Below are positions 48,195-58,332 of a stretch of DNA of 64,000 bases, one piece after another; position 1 is the first letter of the stretch, and the number at the start of each line of letters is the position of its first letter. The notes beneath the pieces were generated by a model, which had not been told where the DNA came from, did no database searches, and was given only the letters and a program-made list of their open reading frames with translations. The stretch lies in the NCBI GenBank assembly GCA_963457665.1, contig OY735231.1:33719369-33783368 (forward strand). Reading direction: 5' to 3'. Position numbers and translations under genes: made by a program. The DNA is from Thysanoteuthis rhombus (lineage: Eukaryota; Mollusca; Cephalopoda; Oegopsida; Thysanoteuthidae).

Positions 48195-48703
48195 ACCACA
48201 GCTGGAACTGAGGAATGGTGGAAGGTAGGGCTGAAGTTGGAGTGAGAGCATCATCTGTATAGCATAGCAGCAGCACACTCCGTGATTATGGTTCTGCTAC
48301 CTCTGCCACCACTGTGATGGAAGGCAGGGATAAAAAAAAAAAAATTCTTCTGACTCAGTGGAGGCATGTGAGATGGCAAGGAATACTTCGAAAAAAGAAG
48401 GGTGGAATGGAATTGGAAGTTGAACGTTATGGAAGAAGAAGAGGTTGGGCAGGGGAGAAAACGTTCATGAGCCGGGGGGGGGGTGATTGGGGGGGAGGAA
48501 GAATGATTTTTAGAGAGGTTCAACAGGAAATGAATTCTAAGGGTAAGAAAGGAAAAAACAATAGTTTGGGCTGGAAAATGACACACGTTGGCTAAAGGAA
48601 ATAGATATAATAGAAATAAACAAAGGCCGGGAAGGAAGGTATAGACCTGTGTTGGGATAACAGAGAAAGCATGGCCACCAATACAGACATGCATGCATGT
48701 AAA

Positions 48704-48704
<1 letters not shown>
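48195..48704. other. Purine-rich, moderately GC-rich stretch
   Basis: Long frames on both strands (for example 48694-48251 minus, 147 codons) come from purine/pyrimidine strand bias. A G-run lies at 48473-48481. No domain was recognised. Confidence 0.4.
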
Positions 48705-48764
<60 letters not shown>

Positions 48765-48765
48765 G

Positions 48766-48815
<50 letters not shown>
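48705..48815. repeat. (ATCT)n-(TC)n-(TA)n compound microsatellite
   Basis: ATCT units, then a short TC run, then TA units with GTATAT interruptions. Confidence 0.95.
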
Positions 48816-48818
<3 letters not shown>

Positions 48819-48874
48819 AAAGAGAGAAAATATCTAACATGTGGACACGACAGTAAAAATATATATATATATTT

Positions 48875-48985
48875 ATATCAGGGACAGACTGAATGGTCGG
48901 GCAATCCGGCAGAGCCAAGGGTTCAAAGCACCAAGGGGGCAAGGGGCCCATAACCTTTTTTGCCTAAGAGCCCAGATCACAGTCA
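48875..48985. repeat. GC-rich repeat remnant between TA arrays
   Basis: CAGGGACAGACTGAATGGTC, GGGCAATCCGGCAGAGCC, then GGGGCAAGGGGCCCATAA. The composition and opening resemble short hAT-type elements, but no matching right end was found. Confidence 0.35.
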
Positions 48986-48992
48986 GTCCACT

Positions 48993-48994
<2 letters not shown>

Positions 48995-49079
<85 letters not shown>

Positions 49080-49083
49080 TATA
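48995..49083. repeat. (TA)n-(ATAC)n microsatellite
   Basis: TA units followed by seven ATAC units and TA again. Confidence 0.95.
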
Positions 49084-49122
49084 AACTACAAATAAATTCA
49101 TACCTGAGTATTTGGAGTAGAT

Positions 49123-49125
<3 letters not shown>

Positions 49126-49196
<71 letters not shown>
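49126..49196. repeat. Pure (TA)n microsatellite, about 35 units
   Basis: An uninterrupted TA run of about 71 bp, immediately left of a palindromic element. Confidence 0.95.
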
Positions 49197-49199
<3 letters not shown>

Positions 49200-49221
49200 T
49201 TGTGCTATATACATCATATTG

Positions 49222-49413
49222 AAACTCTTATTTGAAATGATCTCCTGTTATTACCCCATAGATGTATCATTTGATCCAGACAACATAAATAGAATGTGGA
49301 ATTGAAGAAAATGGGGAGGCTGCAGGAATTCAATTGCTTATTCTATTTATGTTGTTGAGGCCGAATGATACATTCACCGCGTAATACTGGGAGATTATTT
49401 CAAATATGAGTTT
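49222..49413. repeat. Palindromic element between TA arrays
   Basis: Arms 49222-49295 and 49341-49413 are imperfect reverse complements, sharing AACATAAATAGAAT, ATGTATCATT and TTTGAAAT. Flanking sequence (GAATTGTG on the left, ATTCTGTCAGA on the right) matches the flanks of the SINE at 55540-55930, so it is the same family with its middle replaced by an inverted arm. Confidence 0.75.
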
Positions 49414-49561
49414 CAGTATAATATGACGCAATTTATTATCATTCTGTCAGATCGTATATCCAATTCTTGATAATATATATATCTATTATTATTATTTTTA
49501 TTATTACAATTATGATGATTAATAACTTTGAGAAATGGATAGATAACAGAAATGAAGTAAT

Positions 49562-50469
<908 letters not shown>

Positions 50470-50645
50470 CAAGCAGCAGATTCAGTTAATAAGGCTAACC
50501 TGGGGACAAAAGAGATGAGAGTTCCAGTCTCACTGAGAGCCAATGAATAATTTCCCATCCGCTCTTTTTATTCACTACCATAGACCAATGGTCTAACTAG
50601 TTGCAATGAAAAGCAACTAACATTAAGATGAAAGAAAATGCTGAT
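50470..50645 (+). mobile_element. tRNA-derived SINE (SINE-1), plus orientation, partial head
   Basis: GAGAGTTCCAGTCTCACTGAG is a T-arm/B-box region. The body, CTATTTTTAT-like then TAGACCAATGGTCTAACTAG, and the tail, GTTGCAATGAAAAGCAACTA then AAGATGAAAGAAAATGC, follow the family. Confidence 0.65.
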
Positions 50646-50895
50646 GGGAAGAAAAATATTTCTCCCATAAATTTTTACAAAGAGTTTTACAATTGTTACA
50701 ACACATCAGGCTCATATGACTTCATAATAGATTGGCTTTGAATCCATTTTCTTCTGTTCGTTTCAATTTGACCAAGTTGATTCAAAAGCAAAATATTATG
50801 TCTCGACAAAATTTTAAAAGGGATGAAATAGAAAATGAGCCAACGTAAAGTTGTCCAGAAAAATGATCAAAATAAAGTTTAAATTAAAAGGAAAA

Positions 50896-51296
50896 ACAAT
50901 AGGTTTGGTTTGTCACTCAATAGAAAAAGTCGTGTGGCCAATGTCTTTTAGAAGCATGTCATGTTGGGGTTATCAATTAAAATATTGGAAGAAAAGGTGA
51001 TCAATGAATAAGCTACTTCTTCCACCTTTTGTCGGGCAGAAAGTCTAAGTCTGAATTTTTTTCATAACAGGCGGGCATAAATTAGGGACCGATTTTGCAT
51101 AAGTTTACATTTCAAACTGAACCTCACTAAAAAACCTATTTATCATACATGTTTTTATAGACATAATAAGGAGTGTATATTTAGACGTTCAGCCCTCTAG
51201 CTTCATAAATGCAGCCTGTACACATGATTCATACTTACATAAATACACAGCCAGCCAGACTGACTTGAATACTGAAGAAACCTATTTTGACAGTTT
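50896..51296 (+). repeat. Family A repeat, full length
   Basis: Starts ATAGGTTTGGTTTGTCACTC, includes TTTTGTCGGGCAG, GACATAATAAGGAGTG and AGCCCTCTAGCTTC, and ends ATTTTGACAGTTTC. Confidence 0.85.
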
Positions 51297-51435
51297 CAAC
51301 GGATTTTAATGGACTGATCAAAATTAGCTGTACCAAAATATCTTTTTTGTGCACTGGATTATTGAATTATCAGGTTATCTCATGATTAATGTCTGAATTT
51401 ATGGTAAAAAAAAAATATCAAAAATTTTAGCTCAG

Positions 51436-52828
51436 TTAGAATCCATCATTATCAGTAACCTCCTTCAAACAATTTACAAGCTTCATAATACTGTTTTTGT
51501 AAAAGTCTGGTTTTGAAAAGAAGAATGTAGTGAGAGTACTTTCCACCAATTTATGTGTTTCAAGAACTGGTCCATCAAGATGGCTCTGTAAACTCCAGAA
51601 TAGGTAGTAATCTGATAGAGCAAGATCAAGAGAATAAGGAGAGTATTGAATATTTTTCCAGACAAAGTCTTCAATCATTTCAGATGTGATCTCTGTTGTA
51701 TGGTATTGTGCATTATCATGATGGAACACCGCACCTGTGTAATTGATCAAACTGGGCCTCTTTTCCTTCAGAGTAGTGTTTAAAAACTGCTGGCAATAGA
51801 TATCTGTTTTGATCGTAACATTGACTGATAGCAACTCCAAGTCTATTTTGGGTTGTGCTTTAGCCTATTCACCTCCACTAAGCAATTGTCTGTGTCATTT
51901 ATAGTCTTGTGAAATATCCATTTCTCATTTCTAATCACTGATTTGTCCAAACTCTGGTTCCAACTTTTGTTTTACAGCTTCTGCTGAAACACAGGGGTCA
52001 TATTTTCCAAGTAGAGGTAACTTTCCAAGTTGTTGCAGATGATGCTGAGCCACTGAATGGTTTAAATTCAGTTTTTGAGCTGATTCTCCAACCACAACAG
52101 AACTATTTCTATTGAATTCACACAGAAGTAGGGTCATTGTTTAACTTAACAGGGAACTTGTGGCACATCTATCAAGCAAAAGTCATTTCTTCTAAACCTT
52201 TCTAACCGTCCACCACCACGATTTCGACAGGATTGAAGTGTAGTATCTGTTCCACGGCAGAGACCGAGGCGCAGGTACTGACACTTGCCCATCGAATGGA
52301 CCAGAGATTGGGATGTGGGTGGTGTCAAGACCGAGTACACCGGTGCAGTGCCTCAGCCAATGAGGTTTTACTGAGGCTGCACACTGCTACGTGCATAGGA
52401 GGCCTTTGGACTCATCCTTGGGCTCTCTAACTATTACTCAGTCCAGCTACGAGGGATCCGTTGCCCCAGGGCAGCACCGCTCCGTTGCACTTAAAGGAGC
52501 AGGTCGGGACTGTCCTGACGCTTTCATGACTGAGCTTGTTTTAACAACCATGGTTGCTTGGCAACCAAAGTCACGTCGGCTGGAGCCATTTTTGGATGGA
52601 TGGATGGTTCCTATTTTTCCCACGTTAAGCTTGACCTTGTGTCACATTTTGCTGTGGTGGGACAGCGAATAAACACACCCCCAACCTTTCTAACCATTTT
52701 CAGAAATTTCTTTTGTTTAAAGAATCTATCTTCAAAACACCATAAATATTTCAGGTTGTTTCTGCAGTATCATCATTTCAGAACTCATAGAGATTAATAT
52801 GTCTCATATGCTCTACAGACACATCCAT
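51436..52828 (-). pseudogene. Mariner transposase, decayed and split by an insertion
   Basis: Read on minus from ATG at 52828: MDVSVEHMRHINLYEF (N-terminal helix-turn-helix region), a stop-broken stretch, an inserted retroposon (52208-52682), then RFRRNDFCLIDVPQV, SVVVGESAQKLNLNHSVAQH and HLQQLGKLPLLGKYDP. Next comes IRNEKWIFHKTI, where mariners have TGDEKW, so the first catalytic Asp is Asn. The last 134 codons (51840-51436) hold VFHHDNAQYHT and YSLDLALSDYYLF, the second and third catalytic Asp of the DD34D triad, and SLQSHLDG. Removing the insertion leaves about 300 codons against about 345 usual. Several stops and frameshifts make it dead. Terminal repeats were not resolved. Confidence 0.85.
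52208..52682. mobile_element. GC-rich retroposon inserted in the mariner
   Basis: About 475 bp near 52% G+C (by eye) lies between two identical 13-mers, AACCTTTCTAACC, at 52195-52207 and 52683-52695, a clear target-site duplication. It holds no long ORF of known type. Plus frames encode CSICSTAETEAQVLTLAHRM and EVLLRLHTATCIGGLW, which I cannot place. The right end is GCGAATAAACACACCCCC, with an AATAAA but no poly-A. The length of the duplication and the lack of terminal inverted repeats point to retroposition, perhaps of a LINE 3' end or an unknown RNA. Confidence 0.75.
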
Positions 52829-53339
52829 CTTCAGGAGAGTCAAGTTAGTAAGCCAGTTGAATCATACTAGGACTATGTAACTTACTTGTATAAAAGTGTA
52901 TTAACTCATACTGGCATCTATTGTAACGAATTGAGACATTTTAAAATAGCAGGAATATCATTCAATGTATTTGTATCAGATCTCGGACATTACTCAGGAT
53001 GATCGGATGGTTTGGAGGATTAATAATTGAATAAGAATTTATCAAAAGCCAATGAAAAAAATCACCCCTTTCAATCACTTCTTACTAACTGTGTATAGAT
53101 ATTTCAAGGTGTTTACAACTTCAAAACACTTGTTCGGTCAAGTAACTGCAATGGATATTCCAGCCTTCAACATTACAAAGGCCAAGTGTAAGATGTAATA
53201 AAATGTAAGTCCTAGTCTTAGTAAACAATTTGTACAACATGACTTCTAGGTAGTTTATGGATAACTAGTGTCACAAATCTACTGATATTTATAGTTTAAA
53301 GTAGTTTTTGAAGATCCTCAGCCTATATAAGAAAACAAC
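52829..53339. other. No recognisable feature beyond the mariner 5' flank
   Basis: The mariner 5' terminal repeat should lie in the first ~50 bp but was not resolved. Confidence 0.35.
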
Positions 53340-53344
53340 AACAA

Positions 53345-53700
53345 CCAAAACCATCACCAAAATGATAACAGAGATTTCTTCAGTTTTCAATCTAGTTTGG
53401 CTGGATGGATGACTGGCCATGTATGTATGTATCATGCATACATGGAGCTAGAGGGCTGAAAATTTGAACATCTACTCCTTATTATGTCAAGAAAAACTTT
53501 TTTCCTTTATCCCTCCCAATAGGTTTTCAGTGAAGGGTTCAATTTGCAATGTAAGCGTATGTTAAATTGGTCTTTTAATTTGTGTCTGACAGAATTCATG
53601 CTTATTTTTTGAAGATCTTAATTTTTTCATTGATCACTGTTGCCAAAAGATGCTGGTCAGGTGACATTTCTATTGAATGATTAACCAGACCTCTGTGTAT
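53345..53700 (-). repeat. Family A repeat, minus orientation
   Basis: GATTTCTTCAGTTTTCAATC, GGAGCTAGAGGGCTGAAAAT, CTACTCCTTATTATGTC, TTCAATTTGCAATGTAAG, TTTTTCATTGATCACTG and CATTTCTATTGAATGATTAA are the element reversed, almost end to end. Confidence 0.9.
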
Positions 53701-53854
53701 ATATATATTCAGGGTTGAGCACTCTTTAAGGTAAGATAACTCATCCATTGTAAGTTTATGCAATGCTCTTCCACAGGAATAGAGCACTCTGACAGATGAG
53801 GAGTTTCTGCGTAAAAATGAATATATCGTTTAAATTCAGCCTTACTGACCACCC

Positions 53855-53998
53855 AGTTCTGTAGTCCAGAGGTAGGATATCGGGGTCCGATGTGAGGGTT
53901 TCAATTCTGCCTCACGGTACTGGATGGGATAAAGTCTATAGCCACACTGAAGATATGTACTACATCGAAACAGCTGTCTGTGGATGACACAATAATAC

Positions 53999-54044
<46 letters not shown>
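53855..54044 (+). mobile_element. tRNA-headed SINE with hammerhead tail, copy 2
   Basis: A-box TAGTCCAGAGG at 53862-53872 fits the TRGYNNARNGG consensus exactly. The B-box, GTTTCAATTC, is at 53898-53907, a normal ~36-bp spacing. The sequence continues with CCTCACGGTACTGGATGGGA, the hammerhead at 53942-53983, GATGACACAATAAT, and a (TA)n tail of about 46 bp. The order tRNA head, short body, ribozyme, simple-repeat tail recalls the schistosome Sm-alpha repeats, which are SINE-like and carry hammerheads. Confidence 0.8.
53942..53983 (+). ncRNA. Predicted type I hammerhead self-cleaving ribozyme
   Basis: Stem I CCACA (53942-53946) with TGTGG (53979-53983), then a small internal loop and a possible GTC/GAC extension. 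Core CTGAAGA at 53947-53953. Stem II ATGT (53955-53958) with ACAT (53962-53965), loop ACT; the base pair next to the core is a U-C mismatch here. Core GAAA at 53967-53970. Palindromic stem III ACAGCTGT (53970-53977). C53978 is the cleavage base. Compared with 19232 the second stem II pair is A-U instead of U-A, a compensatory change that keeps pairing. Confidence 0.75.
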
Positions 54045-54050
<6 letters not shown>

Positions 54051-54092
54051 GAAGGCTTTACTGCTTTAAACACTTATAAATCTTTTCAAAAA

Positions 54093-54106
54093 TGTGGATG
54101 ACACAA

Positions 54107-54110
<4 letters not shown>
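54093..54110 (+). repeat. Truncated copy of the post-cleavage SINE tail
   Basis: These 18 bases equal 53979-53996 exactly and start at the first base after the predicted hammerhead cleavage site. The sequence to the left is unrelated. A second (TA)n array (54109-54195) follows, as in the parent. Confidence 0.6.
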
Positions 54111-54190
<80 letters not shown>

Positions 54191-54195
54191 TATTA
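54109..54195. repeat. (TA)n microsatellite
   Basis: TA units with GTATATAT and ACATATAT interruptions. Confidence 0.95.
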
Positions 54196-54196
54196 T

Positions 54197-54715
54197 TTCA
54201 ATTATTTGATGTGATGAAAACTGACTGATATAATCAGCGGAAACATATATATTTCACTTGTTAACAAAAGTAATAAAAAATTTCCTGTTAACCTTTTGCT
54301 GTGATGAAAATACTGTGTCTATTCTTCTAAATCCAATGAAATACATTGAGATATTTTTTAGCCTTGGCGCTAAATGTCCTATTTATAAAATCAATAATTC
54401 ACTTATAATTAAACATCCAAATAACCTTAGATGTAAAATTTCACACGAAAATAAAGGTTTTGAGGTTTTACTGACTTGAAGTAGATTGCAAGAAATTGAA
54501 TTTCATTTATTTCAAAAAACCATTGATGATTTTGGAAAATTTCAAAGAATGGAAAATAATATTCATTTTTCATGAATATTCATTTACATTGTATCTAATT
54601 ACTAATAAATAAATAGCTTGATATGAAAGTTAAACATGGATTTTTTCTCTACATACACCAATATATATATTTATAGTCAGTATTATTAAAACTTTGATAG
54701 CCGAGGTAAATTCGA
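54197..54715. other. No recognisable feature
   Basis: Very A+T-rich. A 73-codon plus frame (54258-54479) has no recognisable domain. Confidence 0.35.
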
Positions 54716-54744
54716 TTATATATGTATATATATATATATATATG

Positions 54745-54808
<64 letters not shown>

Positions 54809-54810
54809 CA
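54716..54810. repeat. (TA)n microsatellite
   Basis: TA units with two GTATATAT-type interruptions near the left end. Confidence 0.95.
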
Positions 54811-54841
54811 CCAAAGTACGCATCAGTAATTTAATATACAA

Positions 54842-55011
54842 TGTGTGATGGCTTCATTTCATGAAGTGCTCAACACATTAAACATTGCTGAAGTGGAGCT
54901 TTGAATATAATGAAATAATGGATTCGCTACAAAAACACATTTATGTTTCACCTGAAGAGGGCCAGATGGAGCAGAAACATAAAAGTGTTGGCGTGGTGAA
55001 TCAATTATTTC

Positions 55012-55018
<7 letters not shown>
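54842..55018. repeat. Foldback repeat, second member of the 1786-2017 family
   Basis: Arms 54907-54949 and 54974-55018 pair imperfectly (shared ATGTTTC/GAAACAT, GATTC/GAATC and TGAAATAAT/ATTATTTCA) around a 24-base centre that contains CTGAAGA (54952-54958). GAAAC starts the right arm. The left flank TGTGATGGCTTCATTTCATG matches 1797-1825. Confidence 0.75.
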
Positions 55019-55046
<28 letters not shown>

Positions 55047-55258
55047 ATATACATATATATATTCAAATATACATATATATATATATATATATATTCAAAT
55101 ATACATATATATATATATATATATATTCAAATATACATATATATATATATATATATATTCAAATATACATATATATATATATATATATATTCAAATATAC
55201 ATATATATATATATATATATATTCAAATATACATATATATATATATATATATATTCAA

Positions 55259-55310
<52 letters not shown>

Positions 55311-55350
55311 ATATACATATATATATTCAAATATACATATATATATTCAA

Positions 55351-55406
<56 letters not shown>

Positions 55407-55455
55407 ATATACATATATATATTCAAATATACATATATATATTCAAACATATATA

Positions 55456-55526
<71 letters not shown>
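55016..55526. repeat. Higher-order TA minisatellite with 14 TTCAAATATACA boxes
   Basis: About 510 bp of TA in which TTCAAATATACA (once TTCAAACATATA) recurs at spacings of about 20, 32 or 54 bp. The spacing varies by TA slippage, while the 12-bp box itself is almost invariant. The 216-codon frame through it is an artefact. Confidence 0.95.
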
Positions 55527-55529
<3 letters not shown>

Positions 55530-55539
55530 TTATAAATTG

Positions 55540-55930
55540 TGTTATATCAAATAGAAACTTACTTAAAATAATCCCCCATCATTACACAGTTAATACATCA
55601 CTCAATTTTGACAATGTAAATTGAATGAACAATTTAAGAAAATGGGGCTGCAATGGAAATCAAATCTACCACTGAGAGGGTAGCTACTTTAACATAGCGA
55701 TGCTCTTACCATTGAGGTAATCAGTCACCAGTAATGCAAAGGCCGAAATAACTAATTTCAACCCTAATTCTCATATTGTTTGTTGATTCTTGTCAATTCA
55801 TCCATTTTAACGTGACATTTGTGTATTAAAGAATGGACATATTTGGTCCGACAAAATGAATTAGAAAGTTCGTATATAATATAACTCAATTCATAATTCA
55901 TTCTGTCAGACAAGATATGTCCATTACAGT
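55540..55930 (-). mobile_element. tRNA-derived SINE between TA arrays
   Basis: On the minus strand TTACCTCAATGGTAAGAGCA is a D-arm/A-box and GTAGATTTGATTTCCATTGC a T-arm/B-box. Flanks TTCTGTCAGACAAGATATGT and AATTGTGTTATAT recur around the palindrome at 49222-49413. Confidence 0.7.
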
Positions 55931-55936
55931 ACATTT

Positions 55937-55938
<2 letters not shown>

Positions 55939-55998
<60 letters not shown>
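55939..55998. repeat. (TA)n microsatellite
   Basis: TA units with one ACATAT interruption. Confidence 0.95.
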
Positions 55999-55999
55999 G

Positions 56000-56821
56000 A
56001 TTTTATGATACATCAATATTTATATGAATTACTAGTCAACTGAAATTCGCCCCTTATTAAAAATAAAAATTTTCCTTCTCATTTATTCAGAGTTTGGAAA
56101 TCAGACAGAACTCTGAATTCTTTCAGGTTGCTTTACCATCAAAAAGAACAGTGATAAGAATAAAATGTACAACATTAAAATAATCTTTATATAACTTGGG
56201 AAATTTTTCCCCAGATTCATCAGTCGTGGAGCATCAGTGCATAAAAGACAATGAAGTCAACAGTTCAAATATTTTAATCAATGCCAACTTCAACACAGTA
56301 ATTAAGTTCTTAAATCCAACTTATCATTTATCATGGCACTGTTGCAATTTTCTAAAACCAGTCTATAATTCACAAAAGGGTTCTCTCCGACTCCTTCCAA
56401 TCCAGTGAGTATACACCAGGGGATAGCCAATTGATATAAATAACTCATCAGCCTCTCAACTCGTATATCTTACCTGTCATTCTGACAGTTTCAAAGCACC
56501 TGCCTCTGGCATGTCATGTTGCACTTTGTCTGTCTTTCCAAGAACAGCTATTATATGTAATCAGATCTCAGAGACTGCTTTCAACACTGTAATCAATCTC
56601 TAGAAGTTCAGGTTAAATACTGCCTTATACTTCACAGAATCTCTACCAACTGTATAATTTGACTGAAAAGAGAAGACTGGGCCAGATTATCACAGATATC
56701 CCTCTTCTTCGCACTCTCCAATAAAAGAAACACAAATCCTGTTCATATTGAACAAAAGATAATCATATCAAATATCTATCACTGGGTGCTAAAAATAAAG
56801 AGACAGCATTGAAATAATGAA
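56000..56821. other. Unclassified stretch
   Basis: About 56215-56410 has a weak B-box-like CAGTTCAAATATT and may be an old SINE. No gene was seen. Confidence 0.35.
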
Positions 56822-57221
56822 GATTAAAAAATGTTTGGTTAGTCGCTCAACTGTCACGTGATCAATGAGTTCTGGCAGCAGGCCATCTTCAGGATGATCA
56901 ATTGAAAAATTGAAAAAGAGTGGTGATCAATGAATAAGTTACTTTCCTCATCTTCTGCTGGGCAGTGATCACTAAAAAAACAAACAAGTGTGAACACTGG
57001 TGGACACAAACTAAGGGACCAATTCAGCATACAAGGATATTGCAAATTGAACCCCCATTAAAAACCCATTTAGGAGAGAATTTTCCAAAAATAAAAAGAT
57101 ATTTCTTCTAAGGAGTAAATGTTTGAATTTTCAGCCCTCTGTCTCCATTGGTGCAACCTGTAAGTGCAACATATACATAACCAACCAGATCAACTTAAAA
57201 ACTGAAGAAACCTATATTCAT
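56822..57221 (+). repeat. Family A repeat, left part (split by a SINE dimer)
   Basis: TTTGGTTAGTCGCTCAACTG through the GTGATCA blocks, TGCAAATTGAACCC, TTTTCAGCCCTCTGTCTCC and ACTGAAGAAACCTATATT. It resumes at 57526 with GTTTACAATTTTGGTTGACA. Confidence 0.9.
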
Positions 57222-57264
57222 ATTTCTATTGATATTCGGACCATCCTCATCTTGGTTGTTTTTC

Positions 57265-57308
57265 ATACAACGTTTCGGCCGTTGCACTCTACTGCCTTCA
57301 TCAGGTAT
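57265..57308 (-). ncRNA. Hammerhead-like motif, minus arm of the SINE-3 dimer
   Basis: On minus: ATAC, CTGATGA (57304-57298), an extra A, a GGC..GCC hairpin with one mismatch, GAAA, palindromic ACGT, U, and GTAT (57268-57265) as the partner of ATAC. Confidence 0.4.
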
Positions 57309-57391
57309 CATCTGGTAGGCGTGGGGAAATAATGAACCGAACCCTTTATTTATCCGACGGGGTTTCGTTACTTCCCCATACCTACCAGATG

Positions 57392-57435
57392 ATACCTGAT
57401 GAAGGCCGTAGAGTGCAACGGCCGAAACGTTGTAT
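57392..57435 (+). ncRNA. Hammerhead-like motif, plus arm of the SINE-3 dimer
   Basis: Stem I ATAC (57392-57395) with GTAT (57432-57435). CTGATGA at 57396-57402, extra A57403, stem II GGCCGT (57404-57409) with ACGGCC (57418-57423), GAAA (57424-57427), ACGT as stem III, U57431 in the cleavage position. The variable core position is U here and C in the copy at 42731. Confidence 0.45.
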
Positions 57436-57525
57436 GAAAAACAACCAAGATGAGGATGGTCTGAATATCAATAGAAATAATAATAATACCTCATCTCAAA
57501 AATTCAAAGATATACCTATATTCAT

Positions 57526-57555
57526 GTTTACAATTTTGGTTGACATTTGTAAATC
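57526..57555 (+). repeat. Family A repeat, right end after the SINE dimer
   Basis: GTTTACAATTTTGGTTGACA then TTTGTAA completes the copy begun at 56822. Confidence 0.75.
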
Positions 57556-57939
57556 GTGCATTTGAAGCAAATAAAAGTGTGAGCACGTCACTGTCAGGCA
57601 ACGTAAAATTTGTGATAAAAAATAAATTCATGTGAAGTAAAGATATTTATCACTCTTCTATGGTTTCTACTTTATTCAAAAATATTGCGGGTTAAGCTAC
57701 GTTAGTGACAATAATCAATGGAGACAGAAAATTTTTACAATGCACACGTTTTTTTACATTTGAAAATAATCAAATAAATGCCAGTTATATCAATTCATGT
57801 CCATTGACATCACATTGAAATATGTGAAAAGAAAGATTTAAAATGCTGTAGGTCTTCTAATTCACAACAAAAACCAAAAATAAATGTAACTTGATACTTC
57901 AAATGATTCTACATATTTTCTTTGGATATATATAATAGA
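57556..57939. other. No recognisable feature
   Basis: Plain A+T-rich sequence. Confidence 0.35.
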
Positions 57940-58215
57940 ATGTGGAGGTGTAGAATTGGACTAATCATTACTATCAAAGAAAATGGAATCCACAAAGTAA
58001 GTTCAAATTCCAGCAGAGGTAGTTCATGTTTACAACACACTAATGCCCATGGGAAAGATATGACTCCACCTTTCCCAGTAGGTCAGGTCAGGAATTACTC
58101 TTTGCTACTGGTATTTTGTAACCCATTTCAACCTACTGAATGTTATTTAGAGAGGAGATGGGCACCACTTAATGACCCCAGGGTCTATGCTATTAAAAAC
58201 CCAGTGTGGTACTAG
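57940..58215 (+). mobile_element. Probable tRNA-derived SINE
   Basis: GGTGTAGAATTGGACTAATC is an A-box-like D-arm and AAGTTCAAATTCCAGCAGAG a good T-arm/B-box about 60 bp later. The 97-codon frame through it is therefore not called as a gene. Confidence 0.55.
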
Positions 58216-58332
58216 GTCATGTGATAATTTGAATTTGATGAAAAGACATTTAGATGAAAGCTAAACTACAAAACAGAGGTTATCCAAACAAATTATTTAC
58301 TAGTGTGTAAACTTTCATTGTAAGTAAAAAGA

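Larger units (their letters stand above)
57222..57513. mobile_element. Head-to-head SINE-3 inverted dimer with 12-bp duplication
   Basis: The exact 12-mer ACCTATATTCAT flanks the insert (57210-57221 and 57514-57525). Inside, 57222-57361 is the minus-strand and 57362-57513 the plus-strand version of the same SINE-3 3' body. They meet at the centre with no tRNA head. The tail AATAATAATAATACC is present only at the right. One duplication around the whole unit means it was inserted as one piece. Each half carries a CTGATGA-hairpin-GAAACG motif. Confidence 0.9.

Noticed and set aside
48251-48694. 147-codon minus frame with Ser/Leu-rich content
   Set aside because: Produced by purine-rich strand bias beside the GAA tract. 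No domain, no splice sites.
54950-54980. Hammerhead in the foldback centre (CTGAAGA then GAAAC)
   Set aside because: The bases between cannot form a good stem II, and stem I does not pair. The palindrome itself explains the GAAAC.
54885-55535. 216-codon open frame
   Set aside because: It is Tyr/Ile coding produced by a TA minisatellite, with no protein signal.
57332-57565. 77-codon frame repeated almost identically at 42619-42879
   Set aside because: Shared because both are copies of SINE-3. The frame includes its hairpin and tail and is not a gene.
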